Positions 9,569-17,985 of a stretch of DNA of 64,000 nt are shown here, piece by piece; within the stretch, counting starts at the first letter, position 1; every line of letters starts with the position of its first letter. The notes beneath the pieces are model-generated. The model searched no databases. It was not told the DNA's origin and saw only the letters and a program-made list of their open reading frames with translations. Source of the stretch: Variovorax atrisoli 110B (GTDB taxonomy: Bacteria; Pseudomonadota; Gammaproteobacteria; Burkholderiales; Burkholderiaceae_C); assembly GCF_000382045.1 (NCBI RefSeq), contig NZ_KB907454.1, forward strand, positions 342,259 through 406,258. The letters run 5' to 3'. Position numbers and translations under genes: made by a program.

Positions 9569-10363
9569 TCAGAGGAAGATGCCGCGCGTGATGCCGCCAT
9601 CGACAGCGATGGATTCGCCGGTGATGGCGGCAGCGCGGCCCGAAGCGAGGAAGAGCACCACGTCGGCGATCTCGTTGACCTGCAGCACGCGGCGGATGGG
9701 CGTGGCCTTGGCATAGTTCGCCTCGACCTGCGCGGGCGTGAGGCCCTGCAGCTTCGCTTCCTTCGCGTAGAGCTCGTGGATGTGCGGCGTCTCGACCACG
9801 CCGGGGTGGATCACGTTGACCGTGATGCCAGAGGGTCCGAGCTGGTCCGACAGCGTCTTGGTCATGTGCGCCACGGCCACGTTGCGCATGCCCGAGAGCT
9901 GCTTGCTGCCGCGCCCGGTGAGGCCGCCGATGTTGATGATGCGGCCCCAGCCGCCCTTGCGCATGTACACCGCGCAAGCCTTGGCGAAGCGCATGTAGCC
10001 GACCACCTTGATGTCGATGTCCTGCAGCAGCCCTTCGGGGTCGGCGTTCTCGATCTCGCTGCGCACCAGGCCTCCCGGATGGGCTGCGCCGTTGACCAGG
10101 ATGTCGATGCGGCCGAAGTGCGCCGCCGCCTTGTCAACCGCGGCCTGCACCTGCGCGGTGTCGCTCACGTCGGCGGGGGTGGCCAGCACCTCCACGCCGG
10201 TCTTGGCGGTGATTTCTCGCGCGGTTTCCTCCAGCGCGCCCTGGCTGCGCGCCACGATGGCCACGCGCACGCCCTCGGCCGCGAAGGCTTCCGCCACCGC
10301 ACGGCCGATGCCCAGGCTGCCGCCCGTCACCACGGCCACTTTGCCCTTGAGTCTGAGATCCAT
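9569..10363 (-). CDS. SDR family oxidoreductase with degenerate catalytic site
   Basis: A 264-residue short-chain dehydrogenase. The cofactor site is intact (VVTGGSLGIGRAVAEAF at about 11-27, ADVSD near 64-68, LVNGAAHPG near 90-98), and the C-terminal VDGGITRGIF is typical. The catalytic region is unusual: the usual Ser of the INISS stretch is Gly in IINIGGLTG, and the segment that should read YxxxK reads SGMRN, followed by the normally aligned VAVAHMTKTL. The protein therefore lacks the classical Ser-Tyr-Lys set. It may bind a nucleotide and substrate without oxidoreductase chemistry, or use other residues. The rest is well conserved and the frame is intact, so this is not simple decay. Confidence 0.85.
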   Translation of the reverse strand: MDLRLKGKVAVVTGGSLGIGRAVAEAFAAEGVRVAIVARSQGALEETAREITAKTGVEVLATPADVSDTAQVQAAVDKAAAHFGRIDILVNGAAHPGGLVRSEIENADPEGLLQDIDIKVVGYMRFAKACAVYMRKGGWGRIINIGGLTGRGSKQLSGMRNVAVAHMTKTLSDQLGPSGITVNVIHPGVVETPHIHELYAKEAKLQGLTPAQVEANYAKATPIRRVLQVNEIADVVLFLASGRAAAITGESIAVDGGITRGIFL

Positions 10364-10406
10364 GTTCGATTGCTCCTTGAATGGGAAAGGCGCTGGCCTG
10401 TGCGAC

Positions 10407-11966
10407 TCAGAGCGCCATTTCGATGAGGGCCGGCCCGCGGCGCCCGAAGGCGTCGCGCAGCTGGACCGAGAGTTCTTCGGCCGTGGCAGCGCGCGTGGCC
10501 GGCACGCCATAGGACTGCGCCAGCCCCACCCAGTCGATGCGCGGCGAGTCGAGCGCGGTGAGCGCCTCTGCGCGCGCACCCAGCGCAGCGCCGCCGCGGC
10601 GCAGTTCGTTGCGCAGGATGGCGTACTGGTGGTTGGCGGCGATGAGCACGACCACGTCGAGTTGCTCGTGCGCCATCGTCCACAGCGACTGGATCGTGTA
10701 CTGGGTGCTGCCGTCAGACAGCAGCCCCACCACCCGCCGCCCGGGGCAGGCGATGGCCGCGCCCACCGCCACGGGCAGGCCCTGGCCGATGGCGCCGCCG
10801 GTGTTGGTCAGCGTCGTGTGCGGCGCCGCGGCAGCCGACGCGGCATAGAAGGGATAGCCGCAGGTGCCGCCTTCGACCGAGACGATGGCGCCTTCGGGCA
10901 GCGTGCGTGTGAGGACCGCGCCGATGGCCGCGGGGGTGAGCGTGCCGGTGGGCTCTGCCGGTAGCGGATGCACCGGCGCCTCGAACGCGGGGGCCTGCAG
11001 TGCATCGGCCAGTTGCTCAAGTGACTCGGCCACCGGATGGCCGGGTTCGCCCAGGCTCAGCAGACGAGCGGCTTCGACCATCAGGCTGGGATGACCCGCG
11101 TAGCCGAAGTAGGTGACGGGCGGCAGTGCGCCGGCCAGCACCACCAGGTCGGCGGGGTCGAGCACGGCGCGCGCCGGCTCGGGAAAGTAAGGCAGCCGGT
11201 CGAACGCCGGCAGGCCCTGGCCGCGTTCCGCGCGGGCCGGGAAGGTTTCGGCATAGGCCGAGGCGCCCAGCGCTGCGCACAGCCGCGCAGCGGCATGCTG
11301 CGCGCGCACGCCCAGGCCTCCAAGTTCGCCACCGCCGCCCAGCAGAAAGACGATGCGGCGCGCCGAACGCAGGCGTTGCGCGCAGGCGGCGATGTCGAGG
11401 GGCGCGGTTGATGCCGCGGCCTGCGCCGAGGCGTCGGCCGCGACCGTCGCGCCCTGCAGAGGATCAGCCTGGTAGTCCGCCGGAAAGATCAGCGTCGCGC
11501 CCTGCCCGCCGTTGGCCAGCGACTGGCGCACGGACTCGGCCGCGGCGCGTGGCGCATCCGCCGTGCTGGCGATGCGGTGCACCCAGCCCGACACCGGCCG
11601 CGCCAGCGATTCGATGTCCGAGGTCAGCGGCGCATCGAAGGGCAGGTGCCAGCTGGTGTGGTCGCCGATCAGGTTGACGATCGGCGTGCGCGCCCGGCGC
11701 GCGTTGTGCAGGTTGGCGATGCCGTTGGCGAAGCCCGGGCCCAGGTGCAGCAGCGTGGCGGCGGGCCGCCCGAGCATGCGGCCGTAGCCATCGGCCGCGC
11801 CGGTGCAGACGTTCTCCTGCAGGCCGATCACGCAGCGGATCGAATCCTGGCCCTCCAGCGCGCGCACCAGGTCCAGCTCCGTCGTGCCGGGGTTGGCGAA
11901 GCAGGTGTCCACCCCTTCGCCGGAGAGCGCCGCCCACAGGGCCTGCGCGCCAGTCTGCTCAGTCAT
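10407..11966 (-). CDS. Thiamine-diphosphate-dependent enzyme, acetolactate synthase / benzoylformate decarboxylase superfamily
   Basis: A 519-residue three-domain ThDP enzyme. The PYR domain carries CFANPGTTELD (about 22-32) and the cofactor-activating glutamate in GLQENVCTGAADGYGRM (Glu51). The C-terminal PP domain holds the Mg/ThDP motif beginning SDGSTQYTIQSLW at about 417 and ending at ANHQYAIL. The middle domain is short and no FAD-site features are obvious. The PYR and PP motifs resemble benzoylformate decarboxylase-like and orphan acetolactate-synthase-like proteins more than biosynthetic IlvB, and no small subunit gene is adjacent. A 2-keto acid decarboxylase or lyase role feeding the two downstream aldehyde dehydrogenases is a reasonable inference. 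Confidence 0.83.
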   Translation of the reverse strand: MTEQTGAQALWAALSGEGVDTCFANPGTTELDLVRALEGQDSIRCVIGLQENVCTGAADGYGRMLGRPAATLLHLGPGFANGIANLHNARRARTPIVNLIGDHTSWHLPFDAPLTSDIESLARPVSGWVHRIASTADAPRAAAESVRQSLANGGQGATLIFPADYQADPLQGATVAADASAQAAASTAPLDIAACAQRLRSARRIVFLLGGGGELGGLGVRAQHAAARLCAALGASAYAETFPARAERGQGLPAFDRLPYFPEPARAVLDPADLVVLAGALPPVTYFGYAGHPSLMVEAARLLSLGEPGHPVAESLEQLADALQAPAFEAPVHPLPAEPTGTLTPAAIGAVLTRTLPEGAIVSVEGGTCGYPFYAASAAAAPHTTLTNTGGAIGQGLPVAVGAAIACPGRRVVGLLSDGSTQYTIQSLWTMAHEQLDVVVLIAANHQYAILRNELRRGGAALGARAEALTALDSPRIDWVGLAQSYGVPATRAATAEELSVQLRDAFGRRGPALIEMAL

Positions 11967-12016
11967 CGCCGATGTCCTCTCGTTGCTTCTCTATGTGGGA
12001 AATGCCGTGACCGACG

Positions 12017-13003
12017 TCACTGCACCTTGATGCCGCGCTCGCGCACCAGGCGGCCGATGCGGTCGTTGTCCACGCCGATGCGCGCGTCGAGTTCGGCGGG
12101 CGTGGAGGCGCCGGCGCCCAGGCCGCGATCGGCCGCCCAGCGCTTGAGTTCGGGCTGCGACAGCACCTTGGTCAGCGCAGCGTTCATGCGCGCCAGGATC
12201 TCGGGCGGCACGCCGCTCTTCGCGTGGAAGGAATAGGAGGTGGACAACAGCATGTCCGAGCCGCCCGCCTCCACGATGGTCGGCACGTTCGGCACGATGG
12301 CCTGGCGCGTGGGTGCGCCCACGGCCAGCAGCTTGAAGCTGCCCTTCTGCACGTAGGGCAGCATGGCCTCGACGCCGCCGGACGTGACCTCGACCTGGCC
12401 GCCCAGCATAGCCGGGATCACCTCTGCCAGCGCCTTGTAAGGCACATGTAGGAACTTGACCCCAGTGCCCGATTCGAGTAGCTCCATGTTCAGGTGCATC
12501 ACGCTGCCCACGCCGCCCGTGCCGAAGGTGACCTTGCCCGGGTTGGCCTTGGCATAGGCGATGAACGACTTGAAGTCGTTGACCGGCAGCTGCGCGCTGG
12601 TGACCAGGTACAGGTTCACGTCGGCGATGTTGCTGACCGAGACGAGGTCTTTCTTCGGGTCATAGGGCGGCTGGTAGAGCAGCGGGTTGACGGTGAGCGT
12701 GAGCCGGTCGACCAGCAGGTAGGTGTAACCGTCGGCCGGCGCCTTCACCACCTCGGCCGTGCCGATGATGCCGTTGGCCCCGGCCTTGTTCTCCACCACG
12801 ACGGAGGCCTTCAGCTCCTTGGAAAGCCCCTCGCCCACGAGCCGGGCCATCACGTCGGGACCCGTGCCCGGCGGGTAGGGCACTTCGATGCGGATCGGCC
12901 GCGAGGGCCAACTGCCCTGGGCCGAAGCCAGGGGCGACACCAGTCCACATGCCGCCGCCAAGGCGACGGCACCACAGACCTGCAGAACGGACTTTCTATT
13001 CAT
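12017..13003 (-). CDS. Bug-family (tripartite tricarboxylate transporter) substrate-binding protein
   Basis: A 328-residue periplasmic solute receptor. It begins MNRKSVLQVCGAVALAAACG, a Sec signal peptide ending near SPLASAQG, followed by WPSRPIRIEVPYPPGTGPDVMAR, the Bug signature that forms the ligand-water loop, then VVENKAGANGIIG and the FLHVPYK segment. These proteins bind carboxylates and deliver them to TctAB-type membrane proteins or act as sensors; no TctA/TctB is present in the window. The start at 13003 is set by the signal peptide, not by the longer open frame. As first gene of the minus-strand operon it probably recognises the substrate or inducer of the pathway. It faces the glutathione transferase genes across a divergent promoter region. 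Confidence 0.9.
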   Translation of the reverse strand: MNRKSVLQVCGAVALAAACGLVSPLASAQGSWPSRPIRIEVPYPPGTGPDVMARLVGEGLSKELKASVVVENKAGANGIIGTAEVVKAPADGYTYLLVDRLTLTVNPLLYQPPYDPKKDLVSVSNIADVNLYLVTSAQLPVNDFKSFIAYAKANPGKVTFGTGGVGSVMHLNMELLESGTGVKFLHVPYKALAEVIPAMLGGQVEVTSGGVEAMLPYVQKGSFKLLAVGAPTRQAIVPNVPTIVEAGGSDMLLSTSYSFHAKSGVPPEILARMNAALTKVLSQPELKRWAADRGLGAGASTPAELDARIGVDNDRIGRLVRERGIKVQ

Positions 13004-13584
13004 TGCGCGATTCCTCGGTACCCCTGCGAAGACGGGGCCGGCACCAGGAACCAGAGGGGACGTGCCTGGGCGGCGATGGGCGACTGACGACGGCGACCAC
13101 TCGCCGGCTGCCGAATTATATGCTGTTTTATCGAATAAGCCAAAAACAGCAAGTAAAGTTAGTCTTCGTGGTTTCCCTGAAGATTGACTTTCGTCCATGT
13201 GACACATGAGCAAGCAAGCGGCGTTCCAGATGGGAGCCGAACGGCAGTTCTGTGCATTACTGCAATGCGATAAGTAGTGAATTCAACCGATACAGCTAGG
13301 AAGATAAGCGTCAGAAGGTCACCGAAATCCTCAATTGACCTGTTTGTATGTCAACTATTCGAGTACTTCTACTGACGCTCACGCGCCGATGAGATGGCAT
13401 ATTTATCGCATAGAAGTAATTTTACGAACATGTCTTCGACCCTATGCAACACAACGGGGCGCCGTTGCACCAGAACGCTGCGCGAGCGGCGGGCGGGCAC
13501 CGCAGCAGCGCCCGGATCAGCCTTCGTCCTGTGCCTGCCGAGTTGCAGGCGCGCACCTCCGTCCCCTCGAGGCGCTTTCCTGCC
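13004..13584. promoter_or_regulatory. AT-rich divergent intergenic region between the catabolic operon and the GST/Bug genes
   Basis: About 580 bases without a supported gene. Roughly 13115-13440 is clearly more AT-rich than its neighbours and contains several promoter-like stretches, for example near ATTATATG and TATTTATCG, on both strands. It must hold the promoters of the twelve-gene minus-strand operon and of the plus-strand GST genes. Because the IclR regulator at 17986-18858 is the only regulator gene nearby, control by that protein through this region is likely but inferred. Confidence 0.6.
13121..13151. promoter_or_regulatory. Inverted repeat, candidate operator
   Basis: Perfect 9-bp arms TGCTGTTTT (13121-13129) and AAAACAGCA (13143-13151) separated by 13 bases. 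It lies about 120 bases upstream of the Bug operon start and 430 bases upstream of the GST start. The geometry fits a dimeric regulator site, with IclR at 17986-18858 the nearest candidate. A transcript hairpin is the alternative. Confidence 0.45.
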
Positions 13585-14211
13585 ATGAAGCTCTATCTCA
13601 CTCCCAGGACATGCGCGCTGGCCGTCGACATCGTGGCGCGCGAGATCGGTGTTGCGCTCGAACCCGTCTGGGTCGACGTGCGGGCTAAGAGGCTCAAGGA
13701 CGGCAGCGACCTCCACCGCATCAATCCCAAGGGCCAGGTGCCGGCGCTGGAGACGGACGACGGCCAGTTCCTCACAGAGGCTAGCGTGATCATTCAGTAC
13801 CTGTGCGACCGCCACGGGGCCGGCCACCTGCTGCCTGGCACCCTCGACATGGAGCGATACCGCGTGCTGGAGTGGATGAGCTTCATGAGCTCGGAGCTGC
13901 ACAAGACCTTCACGCCGCTGTTCCGCGCCAACACGCCGCCTGCCTACCGTGTCATCGCCATCGAGAACCTGCAGCGCCGCTTCGCCTGGCTCGACGGCGT
14001 GCTCGCCGCTCGAAGCTTCCTGCACGCGCAGCGCTTCACTGCGGCAGACGCCTACTGCTTCACCATCGTGATGTGGGCCGAGTTGCACGCCATCGACCTG
14101 GCGCAGTGGCCGCACCTGCATGGCTACCTGCAGCGCATCGGCGCGCGCCCCAGCGTGCAGGCGGCCCTGGCCGCCGAGCGCAACGAGCTCGCCACCCAGC
14201 CGGCAGCCTGA
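13585..14211 (+). CDS. Beta-class glutathione S-transferase
   Basis: A 208-residue GST starting MKLYLTPRTCALAVDIVARE. Cys10 aligns with the catalytic cysteine of bacterial beta-class GSTs (E. coli GstA has Cys10), and the thioredoxin-like N domain continues through KGQVPALETDDGQFLTEASV, the cis-proline and glutathione-binding segment. The helical C domain includes RFTAADAYCFTI. The open frame extends 47 codons upstream, but the family start and the N-terminal strand fix ATG 13585. The gene is followed 32 bases later by a paralogue with the same layout. Such GSTs take part in glutathione-dependent isomerisation, dehalogenation or peroxide detoxification; the substrate here is unknown. Confidence 0.87.
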   Translation: MKLYLTPRTCALAVDIVAREIGVALEPVWVDVRAKRLKDGSDLHRINPKGQVPALETDDGQFLTEASVIIQYLCDRHGAGHLLPGTLDMERYRVLEWMSFMSSELHKTFTPLFRANTPPAYRVIAIENLQRRFAWLDGVLAARSFLHAQRFTAADAYCFTIVMWAELHAIDLAQWPHLHGYLQRIGARPSVQAALAAERNELATQPAA

Positions 14212-14243
14212 GCTGCCGGCGCCCTTCCATTGCGGAGAACACG

Positions 14244-14885
14244 ATGAAGCTCTATCACGAAGTCCGCGGCTGCTCGCTCGCGGTGGACATCGTCGCGCGC
14301 GAACTGCAGCTGCCGCTGGCCCTCGAGTGGGTCGACATGAAGACCAAGCGGCTGGCCGACGGCCGCGACTACTTCAGCGTCAACTCCAAGGGCACGGTGC
14401 CCACGCTGGAGATGCCGGACGGCCAGCACCTGAGCGAGGGCTGCATCGTCATGCAGTACCTGGCCGACCAGTGCCCAGGCAACACGCTGCTGCCCGCCTC
14501 GGGACTCCCGCGCTACCGCGTACTGGAGTGGATGAGCTTCATCGCGGCCGATCTGCACAAGGGCGGTTTCATGCCGCTGTTCAAGGCCGTCACGCCGCCC
14601 GCGTACAAGGCCATCGCGCGCGGCATCGTCGAGGCCAAGCTGCAGTGGGTCGACGAGCGGCTGGCGGGCCGCGACTACCTGACCGGCGACACTTTCACCA
14701 TCGCCGACGCGCATTGCTACACGATCGCCATGTGGACGCGCGCGCATGCCATCGACACGCGGCGCTGGCCCAACCTCGAGGCCTACCTGGCGCGCTGCGG
14801 CGCCCGGCCCAGCGTGCGCGCGGCCGAGGCCGCCGCGGCCGCGCAGGGCGAACGCGAGCGCGCAGCAGCCGCTGCCGCGCACTGA
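14244..14885 (+). CDS. Beta-class glutathione S-transferase, tandem paralogue
   Basis: A 213-residue GST beginning MKLYHEVRGCSLAVDIVARE with Cys10 in the beta-class position. It shares most of its length with the preceding gene (for example YRVLEWMSFIAADLHKGG versus YRVLEWMSFMSSELHKTF), so the pair arose by tandem duplication. The glutathione-site segment is KGTVPTLEMPDGQHLSEG. The C terminus ends in an alanine/glutamate-rich tail absent from the first copy. Duplicated and diverged GSTs suggest two substrates or a heterodimer; neither is shown by the sequence. It is followed 32 bases later by the first of three plus-strand Bug receptor genes, so the five genes probably form one operon. Confidence 0.87.
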   Translation: MKLYHEVRGCSLAVDIVARELQLPLALEWVDMKTKRLADGRDYFSVNSKGTVPTLEMPDGQHLSEGCIVMQYLADQCPGNTLLPASGLPRYRVLEWMSFIAADLHKGGFMPLFKAVTPPAYKAIARGIVEAKLQWVDERLAGRDYLTGDTFTIADAHCYTIAMWTRAHAIDTRRWPNLEAYLARCGARPSVRAAEAAAAAQGERERAAAAAAH

Positions 14886-14917
14886 GCCCGTCTTCGCCAC
14901 CCTCGCAAGGACCGACC

Positions 14918-15895
14918 ATGCCCATGCTCCGACGCCTCCTGTTGCCCTGCCTGGCCGCTCTCGCCGGCCTGCTGCCTGTACTGGCCTGCGCCCAGGCCTA
15001 CCCGACGGCACCCGTCCACCTAGTGGTTGCGTTTCCGCCAGGCGGCGGCACCGACGGCGCGGCCCGGCTGATTGCCGAGAAGCTGGCGCCAGAACTCGGG
15101 CAATCGATCGTGGTGGACAACCGCGCGGGCGCTGGCGGCACCATCGGCGCGCAGTCGGTCGCGCGCGCCAGGCCCGACGGCCAGACGCTCTTCTTCGGCA
15201 CCGGCGCCGAACTGCTGATCAACCCCGTCACGCGTAAAACCGCCCCCTACGACCTCCTGAAGGACTTCATCCCCATCACCGAGGTGGGCACCGTGAGCTT
15301 CGTGCTGGCCGTGCCCGCGGGCTCGCCGGTGCGCGACGTGCGCGAACTCATCGCCACCGCGAAGGCGCAGCCGGGCAAGCTCAACTACTCGTCCTTCGGA
15401 ATCGGGTCGACCAACCACCTGATCGGCGAGCTCTTCCTGAAGGCCACCGGCACCCGGGCTGCGCACGTGCCCTTCCAGGGCAGCCAGCAGGCCATGACCT
15501 CGCTGCTGGCCGGCGACGTGGACTTCACCTTCGACACCACCGCCGTGGTGCTGCCACAGATCAAGGCCGGCAAGCTTCGCGCGCTGGCCACGCCCTCCCC
15601 CAGCCGGCTGCCCGGCCTGCCCGACGTGCCCACGCTGCAGGAGCTGGGCTACGGCAGGCTGGTGGCCGAAGGCTGGATGGGCGTGTTCGCGCCAGCGGGC
15701 ACGCCGCCGGCCGTGGTGGCGGCCCTGGGCACCGCGCTGGACAAGGTGATCCGTACGCCCGACATGGAATCGCGCCTCGCTGCGCGCGGCGTGGCGGTGA
15801 CGGCGGCTGACGGCCCGCAGTTCCGCGCCAAGCTGCAGGCCGAGCTGGACAAATGGCGTCGCGTGGCCCGCGAGGCCGATGTCTCGCTGGACTGA
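14918..15895 (+). CDS. Bug-family substrate-binding protein
   Basis: A 325-residue exported receptor. The signal peptide runs MPMLRRLLLPCLAALAGLLP and on to ACAQA. The mature part has the Bug hallmarks HLVVAFPPGGGTDGAARLIA, VVDNRAGAGGTIGAQ and the AHVPFQGSQQAM loop. It would bind a carboxylate in the periplasm. The mature sequences of the three tandem Bug genes are only moderately alike, so they likely differ in ligand. It stands 32 bases after the second GST gene and 34 bases before the next Bug gene. No TctA/TctB genes occur nearby, as is usual for the expanded Bug repertoire of Burkholderiales. Confidence 0.9.
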   Translation: MPMLRRLLLPCLAALAGLLPVLACAQAYPTAPVHLVVAFPPGGGTDGAARLIAEKLAPELGQSIVVDNRAGAGGTIGAQSVARARPDGQTLFFGTGAELLINPVTRKTAPYDLLKDFIPITEVGTVSFVLAVPAGSPVRDVRELIATAKAQPGKLNYSSFGIGSTNHLIGELFLKATGTRAAHVPFQGSQQAMTSLLAGDVDFTFDTTAVVLPQIKAGKLRALATPSPSRLPGLPDVPTLQELGYGRLVAEGWMGVFAPAGTPPAVVAALGTALDKVIRTPDMESRLAARGVAVTAADGPQFRAKLQAELDKWRRVAREADVSLD

Positions 15896-15929
15896 CGTGG
15901 CCGCTGAGCCTTTTCTGCAGGAGCCCTCC

Positions 15930-16913
15930 ATGCCGATCCTTTTTTCCATCCGCCGCCTAGCCGCCGTCTTCCTGCTGGGCCTGGTCTGCCCGCTCGGGAA
16001 CACCGCCGCCCGCGCCGAGGCCTGGCCCTCGCGCCCGGTCACGCTCATCGTCTCCTTCGAGCCGGGCGGCTCCACTGACATCTCGGCGCGTGCCGTCGCT
16101 CAGGCACTGGCAGTCGAGCTCAAGCAGGCTGTGGTGGTCGAGAACCGCGCGGGCGCGGGCGGGCGCATCGGCACCAGGGCGGCGGCCCTCGCAAAGCCGG
16201 ACGGCTACACCCTGCTGTGGGGCAGCGGCAGCAGCCTGACGGCGGCACCGGCCATTTATCCCAACCAGGAGCACGTCGCCACGCTGGTGCCGGTGAGCCT
16301 GGGTGCCACGCAAGCCTTCGTCTTCGTCACGAATCCGGGCCTGGGGGTGCGCACGGTGCAGGAATTCGTCGCGCTGGCCAAGCGCGAGCCGGGCAAGCTC
16401 AACTTCGCCTCGGCAGGCGCGGGCTCCAGCAACCACCTGTTGGGCGAGATCTTCCTGGCCGCCACCGGCGCGCCCGTGGTGCATGTGCCGTACAAGGGCG
16501 CCGTCATGGCCAAGGACGCGGTGATCCGCGGCGAGGCCCAGCTGATGGACGAAGTCAGCTCGCCCCTGATCGGCGCCCTGCGCGCCGGTCAACTGGTGCC
16601 GCTGTTCATGACCGGCGAGCGGCGCGACCCCGCCTTCCCCGGCATTCCCACCGCCGCCGAGGCCGGCCTGCCAGAGATGACGATCCAGGGCTTCTTCGGC
16701 CTGCTGGCGCCCGCGGGCACGCCGCCAGAGATCGTGGCGCGGCTCAACGGGGCCATGCGCACCGCACTGGCTTCCGAGACCGTCGCCAGGACCTTCGGCA
16801 ACCTGGGCTTCACCACTGTCTACAGCACGCCCGGGCAGATGGCGGCCCGCATCGCCGAGGGCCGCGCAACCTATGACCGCATCGTCAAGGCGCGGCAGAT
16901 CCGCGTCGACTGA
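15930..16913 (+). CDS. Bug-family substrate-binding protein
   Basis: A 327-residue receptor with a signal peptide (MPILFSIRRLAAVFLLGLV, cleavage near ARAEA), then WPSRPVTLIVSFEPGGSTDI and VVENRAGAGGRIGT, both Bug signatures, and the VVHVPYKGAVMAK ligand loop. The start at 15930 is supported by GGAG 6 bases upstream. It is the middle of three consecutive plus-strand Bug genes. Compared with its neighbours it has SFEPGG in place of FPPGG/FAAGG in the first ligand loop, which is where these proteins contact the carboxylate through waters, so a different ligand is plausible. Confidence 0.9.
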   Translation: MPILFSIRRLAAVFLLGLVCPLGNTAARAEAWPSRPVTLIVSFEPGGSTDISARAVAQALAVELKQAVVVENRAGAGGRIGTRAAALAKPDGYTLLWGSGSSLTAAPAIYPNQEHVATLVPVSLGATQAFVFVTNPGLGVRTVQEFVALAKREPGKLNFASAGAGSSNHLLGEIFLAATGAPVVHVPYKGAVMAKDAVIRGEAQLMDEVSSPLIGALRAGQLVPLFMTGERRDPAFPGIPTAAEAGLPEMTIQGFFGLLAPAGTPPEIVARLNGAMRTALASETVARTFGNLGFTTVYSTPGQMAARIAEGRATYDRIVKARQIRVD

Positions 16914-16962
16914 CGCCAGCCGCTCGCTCCTTCCGTTTTTTCTTCCGATCTCCCATCGCACG

Positions 16963-17967
16963 ATGACCTCTGACCCATTTCCTTCCGTACATCTTGTTGA
17001 CCGCCGCAAGGCCCTTGGCGCTCTCGCGGCCCTGGCTGCCTGCAGCAGCGGGCTGGCGCGCGCGGCCACCTGGCCGGAACGGCCGATCAACCTCGTGGTG
17101 CCGTTCGCAGCCGGCGGCGGCACCGACACCGTGGCCCGACTCATCGGCCAGAAACTGCAGGCCGCGCTGGGCGGCACGGTGGTGATCGACAACAAGCCCG
17201 GCGCCAACGGCCTGATCGCCGCGCGCACCGTGCTGCAGCAGCCGGCCGACGGCCACATGCTGATGTTCGGCAGCAACTCCACCCATGTGATCGCGGCGCT
17301 CGCATCCAAGCAGCAGGTGGCGCCCGGCAAGAGCATGCAGGAGGCGTTCACCATCGTCAGCGTGATGGCCAACGCCCCGCTGGTGCTGGCGGTGCGCGCC
17401 GACAGCCCCGCCAAGGACCTGCGCGCCTTCCTGCAGCAGGCGAAGGCCGGCAAGCTCAGCTACGGCAGCTTCGGCGCGGGCTCCTCGGCGCATGTGATGG
17501 GCGAGGTGCTGGCCGGATCGGCCGGCGTCGAGTTGCTGCACGTGCCCTACAAGGGCTCGTCGCCCGCCATCACCGACCTCATGGGCGGCCAGGTGGATGC
17601 GGTGTTCCTCACGGTCGCTGCCGTGGAGGCCATGGTGACGGCCGGTTCGGTGCGCCCGCTGGCGGTGACCGGCCTGCGCCGCGTGAGCTCGCTGCCGGCG
17701 GTGCCCACCTTCGAGGAACTGGGCGTGCGCGACACGGGCAATGCCGGCTGGTTCGCGGTGTTCGCTCCCGCGGGCACGCCTGCGCCGGTCGTGGCGAAGC
17801 TCGCGACTGCGCTGCAGTCCATCGCCGGCGACGCCGAGGTGCAGTCGCGCATGGTGGCGCTGGGCCTGGAGCCCGTGGTGAGCACGCCCGCACAGGCATT
17901 GGAAACATGGCGCCGCTCGCTGGCGGCGGCCGCGCCGATCGTCAAGAAGGCCAACATCGTCTTCTGA
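16963..17967 (+). CDS. Bug-family substrate-binding protein, possible Tat-type export
   Basis: A 334-residue receptor. The N terminus MTSDPFPSVHLVDRRKALGA followed by LAALAACSSGLARAATW carries a twin-arginine DRRKALG element, so export may use Tat instead of Sec; cleavage would fall near ARA-ATW. The Bug signatures are NLVVPFAAGGGTDTVAR, VIDNKPGANGLIAAR and LLHVPYKGSSPA. It ends 18 bases before the convergent stop of the IclR regulator gene. It probably shares the upstream transcript with the GST and Bug genes, with 49 bases between it and the previous stop. Ligand unknown. Confidence 0.89.
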   Translation: MTSDPFPSVHLVDRRKALGALAALAACSSGLARAATWPERPINLVVPFAAGGGTDTVARLIGQKLQAALGGTVVIDNKPGANGLIAARTVLQQPADGHMLMFGSNSTHVIAALASKQQVAPGKSMQEAFTIVSVMANAPLVLAVRADSPAKDLRAFLQQAKAGKLSYGSFGAGSSAHVMGEVLAGSAGVELLHVPYKGSSPAITDLMGGQVDAVFLTVAAVEAMVTAGSVRPLAVTGLRRVSSLPAVPTFEELGVRDTGNAGWFAVFAPAGTPAPVVAKLATALQSIAGDAEVQSRMVALGLEPVVSTPAQALETWRRSLAAAAPIVKKANIVF

Positions 17968-17985
17968 ACGGGCTGGCCGGCGTCT

